From positions 7,783-71,782 of the forward strand of contig CAKUGQ010000011.1 of assembly GCA_934654755.1 (NCBI GenBank): 64,000 nucleotides of DNA. The letters are read 5' to 3'. The notes below the pieces were generated by a model. The model did not search any database and was not told the origin of the DNA. It was given only the letters and a program-made list of their open reading frames with translations. The DNA comes from an uncultured Oscillospiraceae bacterium (GTDB lineage Bacteria > Bacillota > Clostridia > Oscillospirales > Oscillospiraceae). The position numbers and the translations under genes are program-made. Shown here one piece after another: positions 39,540 through 48,676 of this stretch. Within the stretch, counting starts at the first letter, position 1. Each line of letters begins with the position of its first letter.

Positions 39540-40915
39540 TTCCGTGCCTCCTTCCCCAGAAGTACGGAGCCGTCGCCCGCTTTGGCGGTCAGATGCCCGT
39601 TCTCCGCAAAGCCCATGCGTTCCAGCCAGCGCTGGAAGGGTGCGATGGCCGTCAGACCGAACAGCTCGCGCAGTGCAGCCGTGTCGCGGAAGCCCGTGGT
39701 CTGGTAATTGAGCATAACGTCGTCGCCGTGCGGGATCCCCATAAAATAGTTGCAGCCGGCGGCGGTGAGCAGTACCGCCAGATTTTCAATATCGTTCTGG
39801 TCGGCCTTCATATGGTTTGTATAACAGGCATCGCAGCCCATTGGGATCCCGGAGAGCTTGCCCATGAAATGATCCTCCAGACCGGCGCGCTGCACCTGTC
39901 GTGCGTCGTAGAGGTATTCCGGACCGATAAAGCCGACGACCGTGTTGACCAGGAAGGGCTTGAAATGCCGTGCAAAGCCGTAGCAGCGGGCCTCCATTGT
40001 CACCTGGTCGGCACCGTGGTGCGCCTCGCTGGAGAGCTCGGAGCCCTGTCCCGTTTCGAAATACATTACGTTCGGCCCCGTGGCGGTACCGCGCGAGAGC
40101 GCGAGCTGCCGCGCCGTTTCAACGGTCTGTGCGTCAAAACCGAAGGCTTCGTTGCCCTTCTGCGAACCGGCGATGGACTGGAAAATCAGATCGGCGGGCG
40201 CACCGGCTTCCACGGCGCGCATCTGCGTTGTGATATGCGCCAGTACGCAGCTTTGCGTGGGAATATCAAAGCGGCGGCGAATCTCCTCAAAACGCAGAAG
40301 CACCTGTTTGGCACGCTCGGCGCTGTCGCCCGCCGGATTCAGTCCCAGAACCGCGTCGCCCGCGCCGAAGCTCAGTCCCTCGCACAGGGAAGCGAGAATG
40401 CCGTCGAGATCATCCGTCGGGTGATTCGGCTGGAGACGGCACGAGAGCGTGCCGGGCAGACCGATGGTTGTGTTGCAGTGCGCGGTTACGCGCATTTTTT
40501 TTGCCGCATAGATCAGATCAAGGTTGCTCATGAGCTTGCATACGCCCGCAACGACCTCGCTGGTCAGTCCGCGCGATAGCCGTGCCAGCGCCTCGCCGTC
40601 GGTCGTCTCGGAGAGAATGCGGTGCCGCAGCTCGGCGAGTGTGAGATTCCGGATCTCCGCATAGATTGTTTCGTTCAGATCGTCCTGAATGATCCGTGTA
40701 ACCTCGTCGGTCTCGTAGGGTACGACAGGGTTTTCCCGGAGGTCACGGACGGTCAGCTCCGATAAAACGACCTTTGCCGCAACGCGTTCGGCGGCGCTCT
40801 CCGCACCTACGCCCGCGAGGCGGTCGCCGGATTTTTCTTCGTTGGCTTTTGCAAGCACGTCCTTCACATCACGAAAGACGTAAACCTTGCCGAACAGCCG
40901 TGTTTTCAGCTTCAT
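39536..40915 (-). CDS. eutB: Ethanolamine ammonia-lyase large subunit EutB
   Basis: 459 residues, normal length. The catalytic barrel is shown by LPGTLSCRLQPNHPTDD, GLNPAGDSAERA, THITTQMRA-like HITTQMRAVEAG, FQSIAGSQKGNEAFG and YFETGQGSELSSEAHHGADQ, ending GCDACYTNHMKADQNDIE. These residues form the substrate and B12 site. It overlaps eutC (ATGA) and follows eutA with a 15-base gap. B12 must be imported or made elsewhere. Confidence 0.96.
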   Translation of the reverse strand: MKLKTRLFGKVYVFRDVKDVLAKANEEKSGDRLAGVGAESAAERVAAKVVLSELTVRDLRENPVVPYETDEVTRIIQDDLNETIYAEIRNLTLAELRHRILSETTDGEALARLSRGLTSEVVAGVCKLMSNLDLIYAAKKMRVTAHCNTTIGLPGTLSCRLQPNHPTDDLDGILASLCEGLSFGAGDAVLGLNPAGDSAERAKQVLLRFEEIRRRFDIPTQSCVLAHITTQMRAVEAGAPADLIFQSIAGSQKGNEAFGFDAQTVETARQLALSRGTATGPNVMYFETGQGSELSSEAHHGADQVTMEARCYGFARHFKPFLVNTVVGFIGPEYLYDARQVQRAGLEDHFMGKLSGIPMGCDACYTNHMKADQNDIENLAVLLTAAGCNYFMGIPHGDDVMLNYQTTGFRDTAALRELFGLTAIAPFQRWLERMGFAENGHLTAKAGDGSVLLGKEARK

Positions 40916-40930
40916 GCCGACACTCCTTGC

Positions 40931-42301
40931 TTACAATAGTATCGTTTTCACCACGACCGGCAGCGCCGCACCGCCTGCGACGGGCGCGCCGATATCCAGG
41001 TAGCTTCCTTCGGGCAGAAGCACGCCGTCAAGGCATACCAGCGGGCGGTGCAGCCGCGCCCCCAGAGCCTGCCCGAGCGCCTTGCCCATGTCTTCACGGA
41101 CGGCCACGATGGGAAAGGGGACGTTCGTCAGTCCGCCTGCCAGTCCGTCGGCCAGACGGGAAAGCTGTGCGTAGCCCGGCGATCGCGGGCCGTGCAATGC
41201 AACGACGGCCTCCTGCCCGGCATAGGGCGCAAGCGCCGTCTGCACGCGCTGCGCCAGCGCTGCCGGCTCCAGAGACTCGTCCACCCTGCTCAGTGCGGCA
41301 ACGGGCAGATTTTTCAGCGGAAAAGCTGCGCCGTCGCAGAAGATCGTGCTGCCGGAAAGCTCCGTCGTGTAGCTGCCTGCGCCGATGACCGTGGCACGCA
41401 GCCGCTGTTCGCCCAGCCGCCAGCGCCCCGCACACAGGCGGCTTTCGCGAATTGCGCGGCCCAGAAGCACGCCCAGATCGCCGAAGGCGAAGAGATCGTC
41501 CGGAGCCTTTTCCATCAGCTCCGCGACGCCGCCGGAGAAGCTCAGCACCACCCCGTCCGGCCATTGGGGCAAACGGTCGGTGATAAAATGCGCCAGCCGC
41601 TCGCTGCGCGGGCGCAGTCCCGCCGCCTCCTCCAGAAGCCGTGTCAGCAGAGAGATCACCGGCCGCAGTGACTCCGGCGTGACGCGGCTGCCGAGCGGAA
41701 AGGAAAAGTAAGGGGCTAAAACCGGCGAGACATAGCGCACCGTTCCGTCGGCGTCGAGCTTCATCAACCGTCCGCCGACATTGATGCAGCCCGTATCACA
41801 CAGCGCTCCGCAGTCAAACAGGGCAAAGTTGGTCGTTCCGCCGCCGATGTCAAGATTCAGTACCGCACAGTGCTCCCGCTCGGAGAGATTTGCCGCGCCT
41901 GCACCTTTACCCGCCAATACGCTTTCCAGTGCGGGGCCTGCCGTCGCCACTACGAAGTCACCCGCAAAGCCTGCCAGTGCGTCGAGTACCTGCCGGGCAT
42001 TTTCCTTGCGCGCCGTTTCCCCGGTGATGATGACGGCGCCGGTTTGTACGTCGCCGCGCGCCACGCCCGCCGCTTCATATTCCCGCGCGACGATACTGCG
42101 CACACCCTCGGCGTCAATCTCCGTCTCGGAGCGCAGCGGGGTAAAGTGCGCCGCACTGCGGTAGACGACGCGCTTGTCCGTGATGGCGTAATTTGGCACG
42201 GAAAAGGCCGCGCCCTCGTTCTGTACGGTCAGCTCCGAAAATACGAGCTGTGTGGTTGTTGTGCCGATGTCGATGCCTACGGAACGAAGCGTTTCACTCA
42301 T
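40931..42301 (-). CDS. eutA: Ethanolamine ammonia-lyase reactivase EutA
   Basis: 456 residues from the ATG at 42301, which overlaps the eutG stop; the frame is open for 118 codons more upstream but inside eutG. It has the ASKHA ATPase start RSVGIDIGTTTTQLVFSEL, a second phosphate motif NLDIGGGTTNFALFD and VVLSFSGGVAELM. EutA exchanges damaged cobalamin on the lyase for fresh cofactor using ATP. Position directly before eutB is the usual order. Confidence 0.93.
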   Translation of the reverse strand: MSETLRSVGIDIGTTTTQLVFSELTVQNEGAAFSVPNYAITDKRVVYRSAAHFTPLRSETEIDAEGVRSIVAREYEAAGVARGDVQTGAVIITGETARKENARQVLDALAGFAGDFVVATAGPALESVLAGKGAGAANLSEREHCAVLNLDIGGGTTNFALFDCGALCDTGCINVGGRLMKLDADGTVRYVSPVLAPYFSFPLGSRVTPESLRPVISLLTRLLEEAAGLRPRSERLAHFITDRLPQWPDGVVLSFSGGVAELMEKAPDDLFAFGDLGVLLGRAIRESRLCAGRWRLGEQRLRATVIGAGSYTTELSGSTIFCDGAAFPLKNLPVAALSRVDESLEPAALAQRVQTALAPYAGQEAVVALHGPRSPGYAQLSRLADGLAGGLTNVPFPIVAVREDMGKALGQALGARLHRPLVCLDGVLLPEGSYLDIGAPVAGGAALPVVVKTILL

Positions 42302-43353
42302 AGCGCCGCCTCCAGAAGCGCAAGAAGCTCCGTCCCGGTTGCGCCACGCGGGTTTGCGGCGGCGCAGGGGTCGGCAAGTGCCGCGCTTATGATAGCGTCG
42401 GATGCCTCCCGCAGCGCTTCGGGCGCAATACTGCAGGCGCGCAGTGTTTCCGGCAGCTTCAGCCGCGCACGCAGCCGCTTGAGGCAGAAGCGCAGCGCCT
42501 GAGTGCCGCTCAGCCCGCAGAATACGGCGGCCCGGCGATAGATCTCGGGGACGGATTGCAGATTGAATTGTATAACGTGAGGCAGCAGTACGGCGTTGAG
42601 CCGTCCGTGCGGTACATGGAAGCGCCCGCCGATTGCGTGGGACAGAGCATGGCACAGACCGAGCCCCGCGTTGTCGAAGGCCGCACCTGCCATTGTCGCG
42701 GCGCGATGGACCTCTGCACGCGCAGGAAGCTCACCTGCAAAGGAGCGCGGCAGCTCGTGCAGCAGCGTTTGCAGCGCCGTCAGTGCGAAGGCATCGGAGA
42801 ATACCGAGGCGCCGGTGGCTGCCAGCGCCTCCAGCGCATGGCTCACCGCATCCATGCCTGCGTCAGCCACGAGCGCCGGGGGCAGGGAGGCAAGCAGCCC
42901 GTCGTCCAGAATCGCCAGCTCCGGTCGGAGATGCGGTTCAACAAGCGGGTACTTCACGCCCTCATGCGTTACGACGGCGAAGCTCGTCACCTCCGAGCCG
43001 GTACCGGAGCTCGTCGGCACGGCGATGAGCCGCGCCGCGCAGTCGCTCATGGCGAGCATTGCCTTGGCGCAGTCGATGGCTGAGCCGCCGCCGAGCGCGA
43101 CGACCGCTTCGGGTGAGAATTCATTTAGCCGCGTTACCCCTGCGGCGATGGTCTGTGTGTCCGGATCCGGCTGCACGCCGGAGAAAATCTCCGTTTTGGC
43201 GTTCCGACAGTGTGTCGCCAGCCGTGCGGCCGTACCGTTCCGTTCAAAAAAGGGGTCGGTTACGAGCAAAATGCGCTTTGCATCCAACGTTTCCAGACGG
43301 TTCAGCGCATCCGTGCCGAAGCACAGTGCCGTCGGCATCGAAAAGGTCTGCAT
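42298..43353 (-). CDS. eutG: Iron-dependent alcohol dehydrogenase EutG
   Basis: 351 residues. NAD-binding VVALGGGSAIDCAKAML, AVPTSSGTGSEVTSFAV, DAGMDAVSHALEA and metal ligands in GLCHALSHAIGGRFHVPHGRLNA (His pattern of group III Fe-ADHs). It reduces acetaldehyde to ethanol, regenerating NAD+ inside the microcompartment. It is the first gene of the operon. GAGG lies eight bases before the ATG. The ~150-base leader to 43500 shows no confident promoter or paired hexaloop hairpins of the EutV type. Confidence 0.9.
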   Translation of the reverse strand: MQTFSMPTALCFGTDALNRLETLDAKRILLVTDPFFERNGTAARLATHCRNAKTEIFSGVQPDPDTQTIAAGVTRLNEFSPEAVVALGGGSAIDCAKAMLAMSDCAARLIAVPTSSGTGSEVTSFAVVTHEGVKYPLVEPHLRPELAILDDGLLASLPPALVADAGMDAVSHALEALAATGASVFSDAFALTALQTLLHELPRSFAGELPARAEVHRAATMAGAAFDNAGLGLCHALSHAIGGRFHVPHGRLNAVLLPHVIQFNLQSVPEIYRRAAVFCGLSGTQALRFCLKRLRARLKLPETLRACSIAPEALREASDAIISAALADPCAAANPRGATGTELLALLEAAL

Positions 43354-43461
43354 GGTATCGCCTCATTTCTTTGCCGCTAGTATTTGCATTGCGCGGTAAA
43401 AAATGTACGTCGCAGAGCGCTTTTTTTCCGTCGGTGCGCACCGTTACCGCGCAGGCGGGGA

Positions 43462-43490
43462 TTGACAGGACGACGAAAATATGAAAAAAT
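43462..43490 (+). promoter_or_regulatory. Possible sigma-A promoter of the CFI-box gene
   Basis: TTGACA (43462-43467), 17-base spacer, AAAAAT (43485-43490) preceded by TGA. The -10 is weak (4 of 6) but has the extended TGn. Confidence 0.45.
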
Positions 43491-43511
43491 ATCGGCAAAG
43501 GAGCTGATTAC

Positions 43512-44411
43512 ATGTCCGAATTGATCGAACGTACCTGCCCGCACTGCGGCAAGTGCTTTTCCGTTCCGGCAGAGCTGACGGAGTTTTCCTGCCTGTACTG
43601 CGGCCGGCCGGTCGTATTGAAACCGGAGCCGGAGTTTTCCGATGCGCTTGCGCAGAGCGTGGCGGAACGGCTTCCGGCCGCGATTCTGGATTATCCGGAG
43701 AATTACAAGCGAATGGGCAAGGCTGACTATGCCGCGGCGTTTGCGGAATATGAGGCCGCGCAGGGGCAGCTTCTGCGCGAGCTGGATGCCTGCGTTTCCG
43801 CACAACCCGAGGCCGGCGTAACGCCTTATGTGACGGCTTTGCTTGACGGCGTGGAAGCCGCGCTGCGCGCCGACCCGCGCTTCGGCAAAAAATCCTCGCG
43901 CACCATGCTGCTCTATGCGCACAAGGCGACGCTGGCGCTGTTTTTTACTGCGCTGGCCGGACGGATGCGGCTTTCCTGCGCTCCGGCGCTGTGCGAGGAG
44001 CTGAAAACGGACTGGCTGCAGCGTTTCCCCGGCGAGGTTTGGACGCCGGGAAACTATGACGAGATTATCACGGGCTACCGCGCAAGCAAATGGTGCTTTA
44101 TCACGACGGCAGTTTGCCGCGCCGAGGGGAAACCCGATGACTGCGCGGAGCTTCAGACGCTGCGGTCCTTCCGCGACGGCTGGCTGCGCCGCAGCCCCGG
44201 CGGCGAGGCGCTGATTGAGACCTATTATGCCGTCGCGCCCGGTTTGGTTGCTGCGATTGAGCTGTGTGACGCGCCGGAGAAGCGTTATGCCGAAATCCGT
44301 GCGCGCTGGCTGGATCCCTGCCTGCGGTTTTTGGCAGGCGGACAGCTTACAAGCTGCCGTGACACCTATATTTCAATGGTGGAGACACTTCGACGGCGCT
44401 ATGCGCAGTAA
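43512..44411 (+). CDS. Zinc-ribbon protein with a CFI-box domain
   Basis: 299 residues, AAAGGAG upstream. The N-terminus has a zinc-ribbon: CPHCGK at residues 9-14 and CLYCGR about 18 residues later. A mostly helical middle follows. Near residue 195 is KWCFITTAVC, then DDCAELQTLRSFRDGWL and EALIETYYAVAP, the CFI-box pattern (C-F-I-T-T-A, then L-R-x-F-R-D, then Y-Y). CFI-box domains usually end large proteins of unknown role; here the domain is followed by ~45 residues. Function unknown. It is a single gene divergent from the eut operon with a terminator after it. Confidence 0.75.
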   Translation: MSELIERTCPHCGKCFSVPAELTEFSCLYCGRPVVLKPEPEFSDALAQSVAERLPAAILDYPENYKRMGKADYAAAFAEYEAAQGQLLRELDACVSAQPEAGVTPYVTALLDGVEAALRADPRFGKKSSRTMLLYAHKATLALFFTALAGRMRLSCAPALCEELKTDWLQRFPGEVWTPGNYDEIITGYRASKWCFITTAVCRAEGKPDDCAELQTLRSFRDGWLRRSPGGEALIETYYAVAPGLVAAIELCDAPEKRYAEIRARWLDPCLRFLAGGQLTSCRDTYISMVETLRRRYAQ

Positions 44412-44447
44412 AAAATCAGGAGAATTTATGAAAAAATTCTGATTTTT
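44411..44447 (+). terminator. Intrinsic terminator of the CFI-box gene
   Basis: AAAAATCAG-GAGAATTT pairs with AAATTC-TGATTTTT, giving an A/T-flanked stem that begins at the stop codon. Confidence 0.75.
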
Positions 44448-44450
44448 GTA

Positions 44451-44479
44451 TGGACAAACGATGAAAGAAATGGTATGAT
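44451..44479 (+). promoter_or_regulatory. Sigma-A promoter of the subtilase gene
   Basis: TGGACA (44451-44456), 17-base spacer, TATGAT (44474-44479). The leader to the start codon is about 90 bases. Confidence 0.78.
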
Positions 44480-44573
44480 ATGCCCAAGGCGGAGTCTTTC
44501 TCCGAATTCTTTTATATTTTAATCGGAGTCATCCGATTGGAATAAAGATTATATGGAAGGGACGAAAACACAC

Positions 44574-47500
44574 ATGAAGAAATTCAAGGGTATCCTTGCG
44601 TTGGTTCTGGCGCTGGTTCTCGTGCTCGGCTGCTTCGGCACCGCGTTTGCACAGGACGGCACCACGAAGGACGTCAACGCAGAGGGCAAACTGAAGGGCT
44701 ATCAGAGTGCTTCGTTCAAACGTGACAATGACTCGGTGTATTCTGCTGACGATGTTGTCCGTGCGATCGTTGTTCTGAAAAAGGCCCCCGCTGCCGAGGT
44801 CGCAGAGCGCGGCACCGCGAAGGCTGAGCAGTACACCGCTCAGCTCAAGCAGGAGCATGAAGTGATCTATAAGGCAATGGCAGGCATCGACTTCGAGCTT
44901 GCCTATGAGTACACCACCCTGCTCAACGGCTTCTCCTGCGACGTCGCTTACGGCGACCTCGACAAGATCGCCGCGCTGGCCGGTGTTGACGCTGTTTACA
45001 TCGCCAATCACTACGCCGAGCCCGAGCTGGAGGCTCCGAAGTCCTTCTACGCCGGCCAGATTACCGGTGCAACGGGCAACGACGGCCTTGCTTCCCTCGG
45101 TTTTGAAGGCCAGGGCACCGTTATTGCGGTCCTCGATACCGGTACATATCTGGATCATGAGGCGTTCCAGGTTTACTTCAACGAAAAGAAGATGCAGCCC
45201 AAGCTGACCGAGGCCGACACCGTTCGTGCGGTTGCCAACGGCAAGTATGTCAGCATGAAGGTCCCGTTCGCGTATGACTACGCAGACCGTGACGACGATG
45301 TCACCGACACCAACGGCCACGGCACGCACTGCGCCGGTATCGCCACCGGCTACGCCTATGACGAAGACGGCCTCGTGTCCTTCATGGGCGGCGCTCCCAA
45401 GGCGCAGCTTCTTGCGATGAAGATATTCAAGGATAACTCCGGCGGCACTTCCTCCGATATCTACTTCTTCGCGATGGAAGACGCCTACCGCCTCGGCGCC
45501 GATGTCATCAGCATGTCCATCGGCTCGCAGAACGGCTTCAGCTACGACGCCAGCCTTGAGACGATCGTCTTCGGTAACATGTATGCCCGTCTGCAGGCTG
45601 CCGGCATCATTGTCTGCATCGCCGCCGGCAACGAGTATTCCATGGCTCAGTTCTCCACGAAGGGTCACATCACCTCCGAGTATACCGACTACGGCACCGT
45701 TGCCGCTCCGTCGACCTACCCCGGCGTTGTCTCCGTTGCTTCGATGGAAAACATCGGCTACCCCTACAACACCCTGAACATCTCCGACGGTGTCGTCACG
45801 ATGTACTACGACCGTGAGGGCCGCTGGGCTCCCGCATTCGAGGGCAAGGAAGTTGAATATGTGATCGGCCTCGGCATCGGTACGGAAGCCGACTACGAGG
45901 GTAAGGACGTCAAGGGCAAGATCGCCGTCGTCTCCCGTGGCACTACCACCTTCCAGCAGAAGATTGACCTTGCTGCCGAAAAGGGCGCCATCGGCGTTGT
46001 TGTCGTCAACACCGCCGAGCAGATGATCTCGTTCCAGATTGAGAACGCCGCCATTCCGTCCTGCTCCGTTCCGCTGAGCGCGATGGCAAAGTTCGAGGAT
46101 GACGATGACAATACCTTCGTTACCGAATACGGCCTCGTTCCGAACCCGCAGGCTTACCTGATGAGTGACTTCTCCAACTGGGGCACGACTCCGGATCTGA
46201 ACATCCGCCCGACCATCACCGGCGTTGGCGGCATGGTCTATTCCTCCGTCATCGGTGCGCCCAATGCCTATGATGTTTACTCCGGCACCTCTATGGCCTG
46301 CCCGAACATCGCCGGCACCTTCGCAACCCTGCTCTCCGCCCTTTCCGATAAGGACGGCATCAACATCACCGATAAGGTTCAGCGCGCCGAGATCGCCAAG
46401 GCTGCACTGGAAAGCACCGGCAACATCCTGTTCGACGAGGACGGCAGAGTCTACTCCGTCCGTAAGCAGGGCACCGGCCTTGCCAATGCGTTCAACGCAC
46501 TGGTCGCACTGATGAACACCTACACGACCAACCCGATCCATGAGCTGGGCGACGATGCCGAAAAGACCGGCGTCTACACCTTCGACGTCGAGCTGGTCAA
46601 CACCAGAAGCCGCGACAATACGCTGGCTGCCGATGAGCTCATCATCAAGGACCGCCTTGAGGTTAGTAAATACCGTGAGTTCGTCAACACTCTGACCACC
46701 ACCGAGGTCGACGCCGACGTGACCTATACCGTCAAGGGTCAGGAGGTCAGCGAGATCGTTGTTCCCGCCGACGGCAAGACCGTCGTTACCGTCACCGTTA
46801 CCCTGACTGAGGCGGAAAAGACGATACTCGACGCCATGTATCCCAACGGCGCTTACATCGAAGGCTATGTCGGCTTCTTTGACGAGAATGGTCGTGGCGT
46901 TCATGCCACCTTCCTCGCTTACTACGGCGACTGGACCAAGGCTTCCGTTATGGAGGCTGAGGACTGGCGCGATGCGATGGAGTATGAGTACTTCCTCGCG
47001 ACCACCGTTGTTCCCACCAGCATCGGCGGCGACGGCATCCGTACCTATGCAGACTACGGCCTCACCTATCTGGACGTTATGGACATTACCACCGACGTCA
47101 GCACGGCCTACCTTGTTACCGAGCGCTTCGGCTATCTGCTTGACTTCGCCTATGCCGGCAAGCAGACGAGCGATTTTAACTCTTTCAATGCCGTAGAGTA
47201 CAACGAAAAGCACATCTCCTTCACCACCGCGCTGTCCGACGGTTCCTTCTACTATGCCGACGAGATCTACATGGCTCCGTATCTCATGCGTAACGCCAAG
47301 CAGATCAAGATGACCGTTAAGGATGCCAAGACCGGTGAAATCTATCTGATCGACACTTGGAACTATGCCAAGAAGTCCGTCTATAACGAGGACAACGGCT
47401 ACTGGTCCTATACCTCCGAGTTCAGATGGGACGGCACGGATGCCCGAGGCAGATATGTTCCGACCGGTACCGAGGCAGTTGTTTCCTTCGACGTCATGCT

Positions 47501-48377
47501 GCCCTACAACAACACCGTTCAGGAGAATGTCTGGAGCTACAACGTTACCGTTGACTACACCGCTCCCGTGCTCGAGTCCGTTGAGTATGACCCGATCGCG
47601 CACACCATCACCGTCACTGCTTCCGACGATCAGTACCTCGCAACCATCTACCTGTCCAACAGCAATTATGATATCCTCGACGCCGTGAAATTCTCCGACG
47701 ACGAGAAGGGTCAGAGCCACACCGTGACCTTCGATGTCTCCAAGTTTGACTTTGAGGACATCAGTGTCATCGCGATGGACTTCGCCACCAACGAGCAGGA
47801 AGTCATTGTTGCGCCGCACTGCTACGCTGCCGACTACTCCGATACCCCCATTACCGCATGGTACCACGAAGCCGTTGACTTTGTCACCTACTACGGCTTC
47901 ATGAACGGCATCGGCGAGGGCAAGTTCGACCCGAACGGCTGCGCTTCCCGTGCCGTGGTCGCTACCGTTATCTGGCGCGCTTCTGGCTCTCCCGAGGCAA
48001 AGGGCGAGATCGAATTCACCGACGTTCCCGAGAATGCCTGGTATTCCGAGGCGGTTGCCTGGGCCGCCGAGAATGAGATCATCCTTGGCCGCGGCGACGG
48101 AACCTTCGATCCCATGACGCACGCGACCCGCGAGGAAGTTGCCGTCATGCTGTGGCGTGCTGTCGGCAAGAAAGCTTCTCAGCAGGATCTGAGTGAGTTC
48201 AAGGACGCCGATAAGATCAGCCCCTGGGCCGTTGATGCCATGAAGGCTATGGTCGAGCTCGGTATCTTCGTCGGTGACGAATACGGCAACCTGAACCCCC
48301 GCGAGGATCTGACCCGTGCCCAGCTCGCCATGATCATCATGCGCGCCTGTGCCGGCGAGTACGACTGCGAGAATTGA
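44574..48377 (+). CDS. S8 subtilisin-family cell-surface protease with three SLH domains
   Basis: 1267 residues from the ATG at 44574, chosen because the signal peptide (MKKFKGILALVLALVLVLG, cleavage near AFA-Q26) begins there; an ATG at 44553 would add seven residues. The catalytic triad is Asp188 (AVLDTGTYLDH), His249 (NGHGTHCAG) and Ser573 (SGTSMACP). A protease-associated domain is inserted between His and Ser (KGKIAVVSRGT region). Beta-rich Fn3-like domains follow, and residues ~1090-1267 hold three SLH repeats (WYHEAVDFVTYYG, WYSEAVAWAAENEI, WAVDAMKAMVELGIF) that bind cell-wall polysaccharide. It resembles lactocepin/C5a-peptidase-type enzymes. Codon choice is strongly C-biased, suggesting high expression. 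Confidence 0.92.
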   Translation: MKKFKGILALVLALVLVLGCFGTAFAQDGTTKDVNAEGKLKGYQSASFKRDNDSVYSADDVVRAIVVLKKAPAAEVAERGTAKAEQYTAQLKQEHEVIYKAMAGIDFELAYEYTTLLNGFSCDVAYGDLDKIAALAGVDAVYIANHYAEPELEAPKSFYAGQITGATGNDGLASLGFEGQGTVIAVLDTGTYLDHEAFQVYFNEKKMQPKLTEADTVRAVANGKYVSMKVPFAYDYADRDDDVTDTNGHGTHCAGIATGYAYDEDGLVSFMGGAPKAQLLAMKIFKDNSGGTSSDIYFFAMEDAYRLGADVISMSIGSQNGFSYDASLETIVFGNMYARLQAAGIIVCIAAGNEYSMAQFSTKGHITSEYTDYGTVAAPSTYPGVVSVASMENIGYPYNTLNISDGVVTMYYDREGRWAPAFEGKEVEYVIGLGIGTEADYEGKDVKGKIAVVSRGTTTFQQKIDLAAEKGAIGVVVVNTAEQMISFQIENAAIPSCSVPLSAMAKFEDDDDNTFVTEYGLVPNPQAYLMSDFSNWGTTPDLNIRPTITGVGGMVYSSVIGAPNAYDVYSGTSMACPNIAGTFATLLSALSDKDGINITDKVQRAEIAKAALESTGNILFDEDGRVYSVRKQGTGLANAFNALVALMNTYTTNPIHELGDDAEKTGVYTFDVELVNTRSRDNTLAADELIIKDRLEVSKYREFVNTLTTTEVDADVTYTVKGQEVSEIVVPADGKTVVTVTVTLTEAEKTILDAMYPNGAYIEGYVGFFDENGRGVHATFLAYYGDWTKASVMEAEDWRDAMEYEYFLATTVVPTSIGGDGIRTYADYGLTYLDVMDITTDVSTAYLVTERFGYLLDFAYAGKQTSDFNSFNAVEYNEKHISFTTALSDGSFYYADEIYMAPYLMRNAKQIKMTVKDAKTGEIYLIDTWNYAKKSVYNEDNGYWSYTSEFRWDGTDARGRYVPTGTEAVVSFDVMLPYNNTVQENVWSYNVTVDYTAPVLESVEYDPIAHTITVTASDDQYLATIYLSNSNYDILDAVKFSDDEKGQSHTVTFDVSKFDFEDISVIAMDFATNEQEVIVAPHCYAADYSDTPITAWYHEAVDFVTYYGFMNGIGEGKFDPNGCASRAVVATVIWRASGSPEAKGEIEFTDVPENAWYSEAVAWAAENEIILGRGDGTFDPMTHATREEVAVMLWRAVGKKASQQDLSEFKDADKISPWAVDAMKAMVELGIFVGDEYGNLNPREDLTRAQLAMIIMRACAGEYDCEN

Positions 48378-48420
48378 GCTTTGCCCTTTTGATCGCAGAG
48401 CGTAATACCCTATGATCCCG

Positions 48421-48455
48421 GCGCCCTCCGCCTTGTGGCGGAGGGCGCTTTCTTT
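48421..48455 (+). terminator. Intrinsic terminator of the subtilase gene
   Basis: GCGCCCTCCGCC pairs with GGCGGAGGGCGC around TTGT, followed by TTTCTTT. Confidence 0.9.
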
Positions 48456-48573
48456 CATGCAGTTGCGGCGTAAGAAGAAAGCGCGTGCCGCTTAAAAATC
48501 ACTAAACACAGAATATCAGTTCGTATTGACTTTGTTTCATGCGACAAAATTGCATGAATATCCAAAAATGCAT

Positions 48574-48602
48574 TTGACATTCTGCCAACACGGCACTATA
48601 AT
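48574..48602 (+). promoter_or_regulatory. Consensus sigma-A promoter of glnA
   Basis: TTGACA (48574-48579), 17-base spacer, TATAAT (48597-48602): perfect consensus. Confidence 0.92.
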
Positions 48603-48618
48603 TCGTTGCATAAAATCT

Positions 48619-48641
48619 GCCGGTGGAACGCTTCCGCCGGC
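48619..48641 (+). promoter_or_regulatory. Hairpin in the glnA leader (possible attenuator)
   Basis: GCCGGTGGAA-CGC-TTCCGCCGGC forms a 10-bp stem with one G-T pair, about 10 bases after the predicted start. A T-rich run (TTCTTTTTCTG) follows nine bases later. Confidence 0.4.
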
Positions 48642-48676
48642 CACATTCTTTTTCTGTACCGGGGAGGCCAATTGCA

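Noticed and set aside
43354..43511. EutV-responsive antiterminator hairpins in the eut leader
   Set aside because: Short stems can be drawn, but no pair with the expected hexaloop (A first, G fourth) followed by a terminator was found.
44529..48458. A 1309-codon open frame on the minus strand opposite the subtilase gene
   Set aside because: The strong C-ending codon bias of the subtilase removes antisense stops. The antisense translation is Val/Gly/Asp-rich low complexity with no motifs, and the sense frame has a full signal peptide, triad and SLH repeats.
48460..48570. A second promoter for glnA (TTGACT near 48535)
   Set aside because: No acceptable -10 lies at 16-18 bases, while a perfect consensus promoter follows at 48574-48602.
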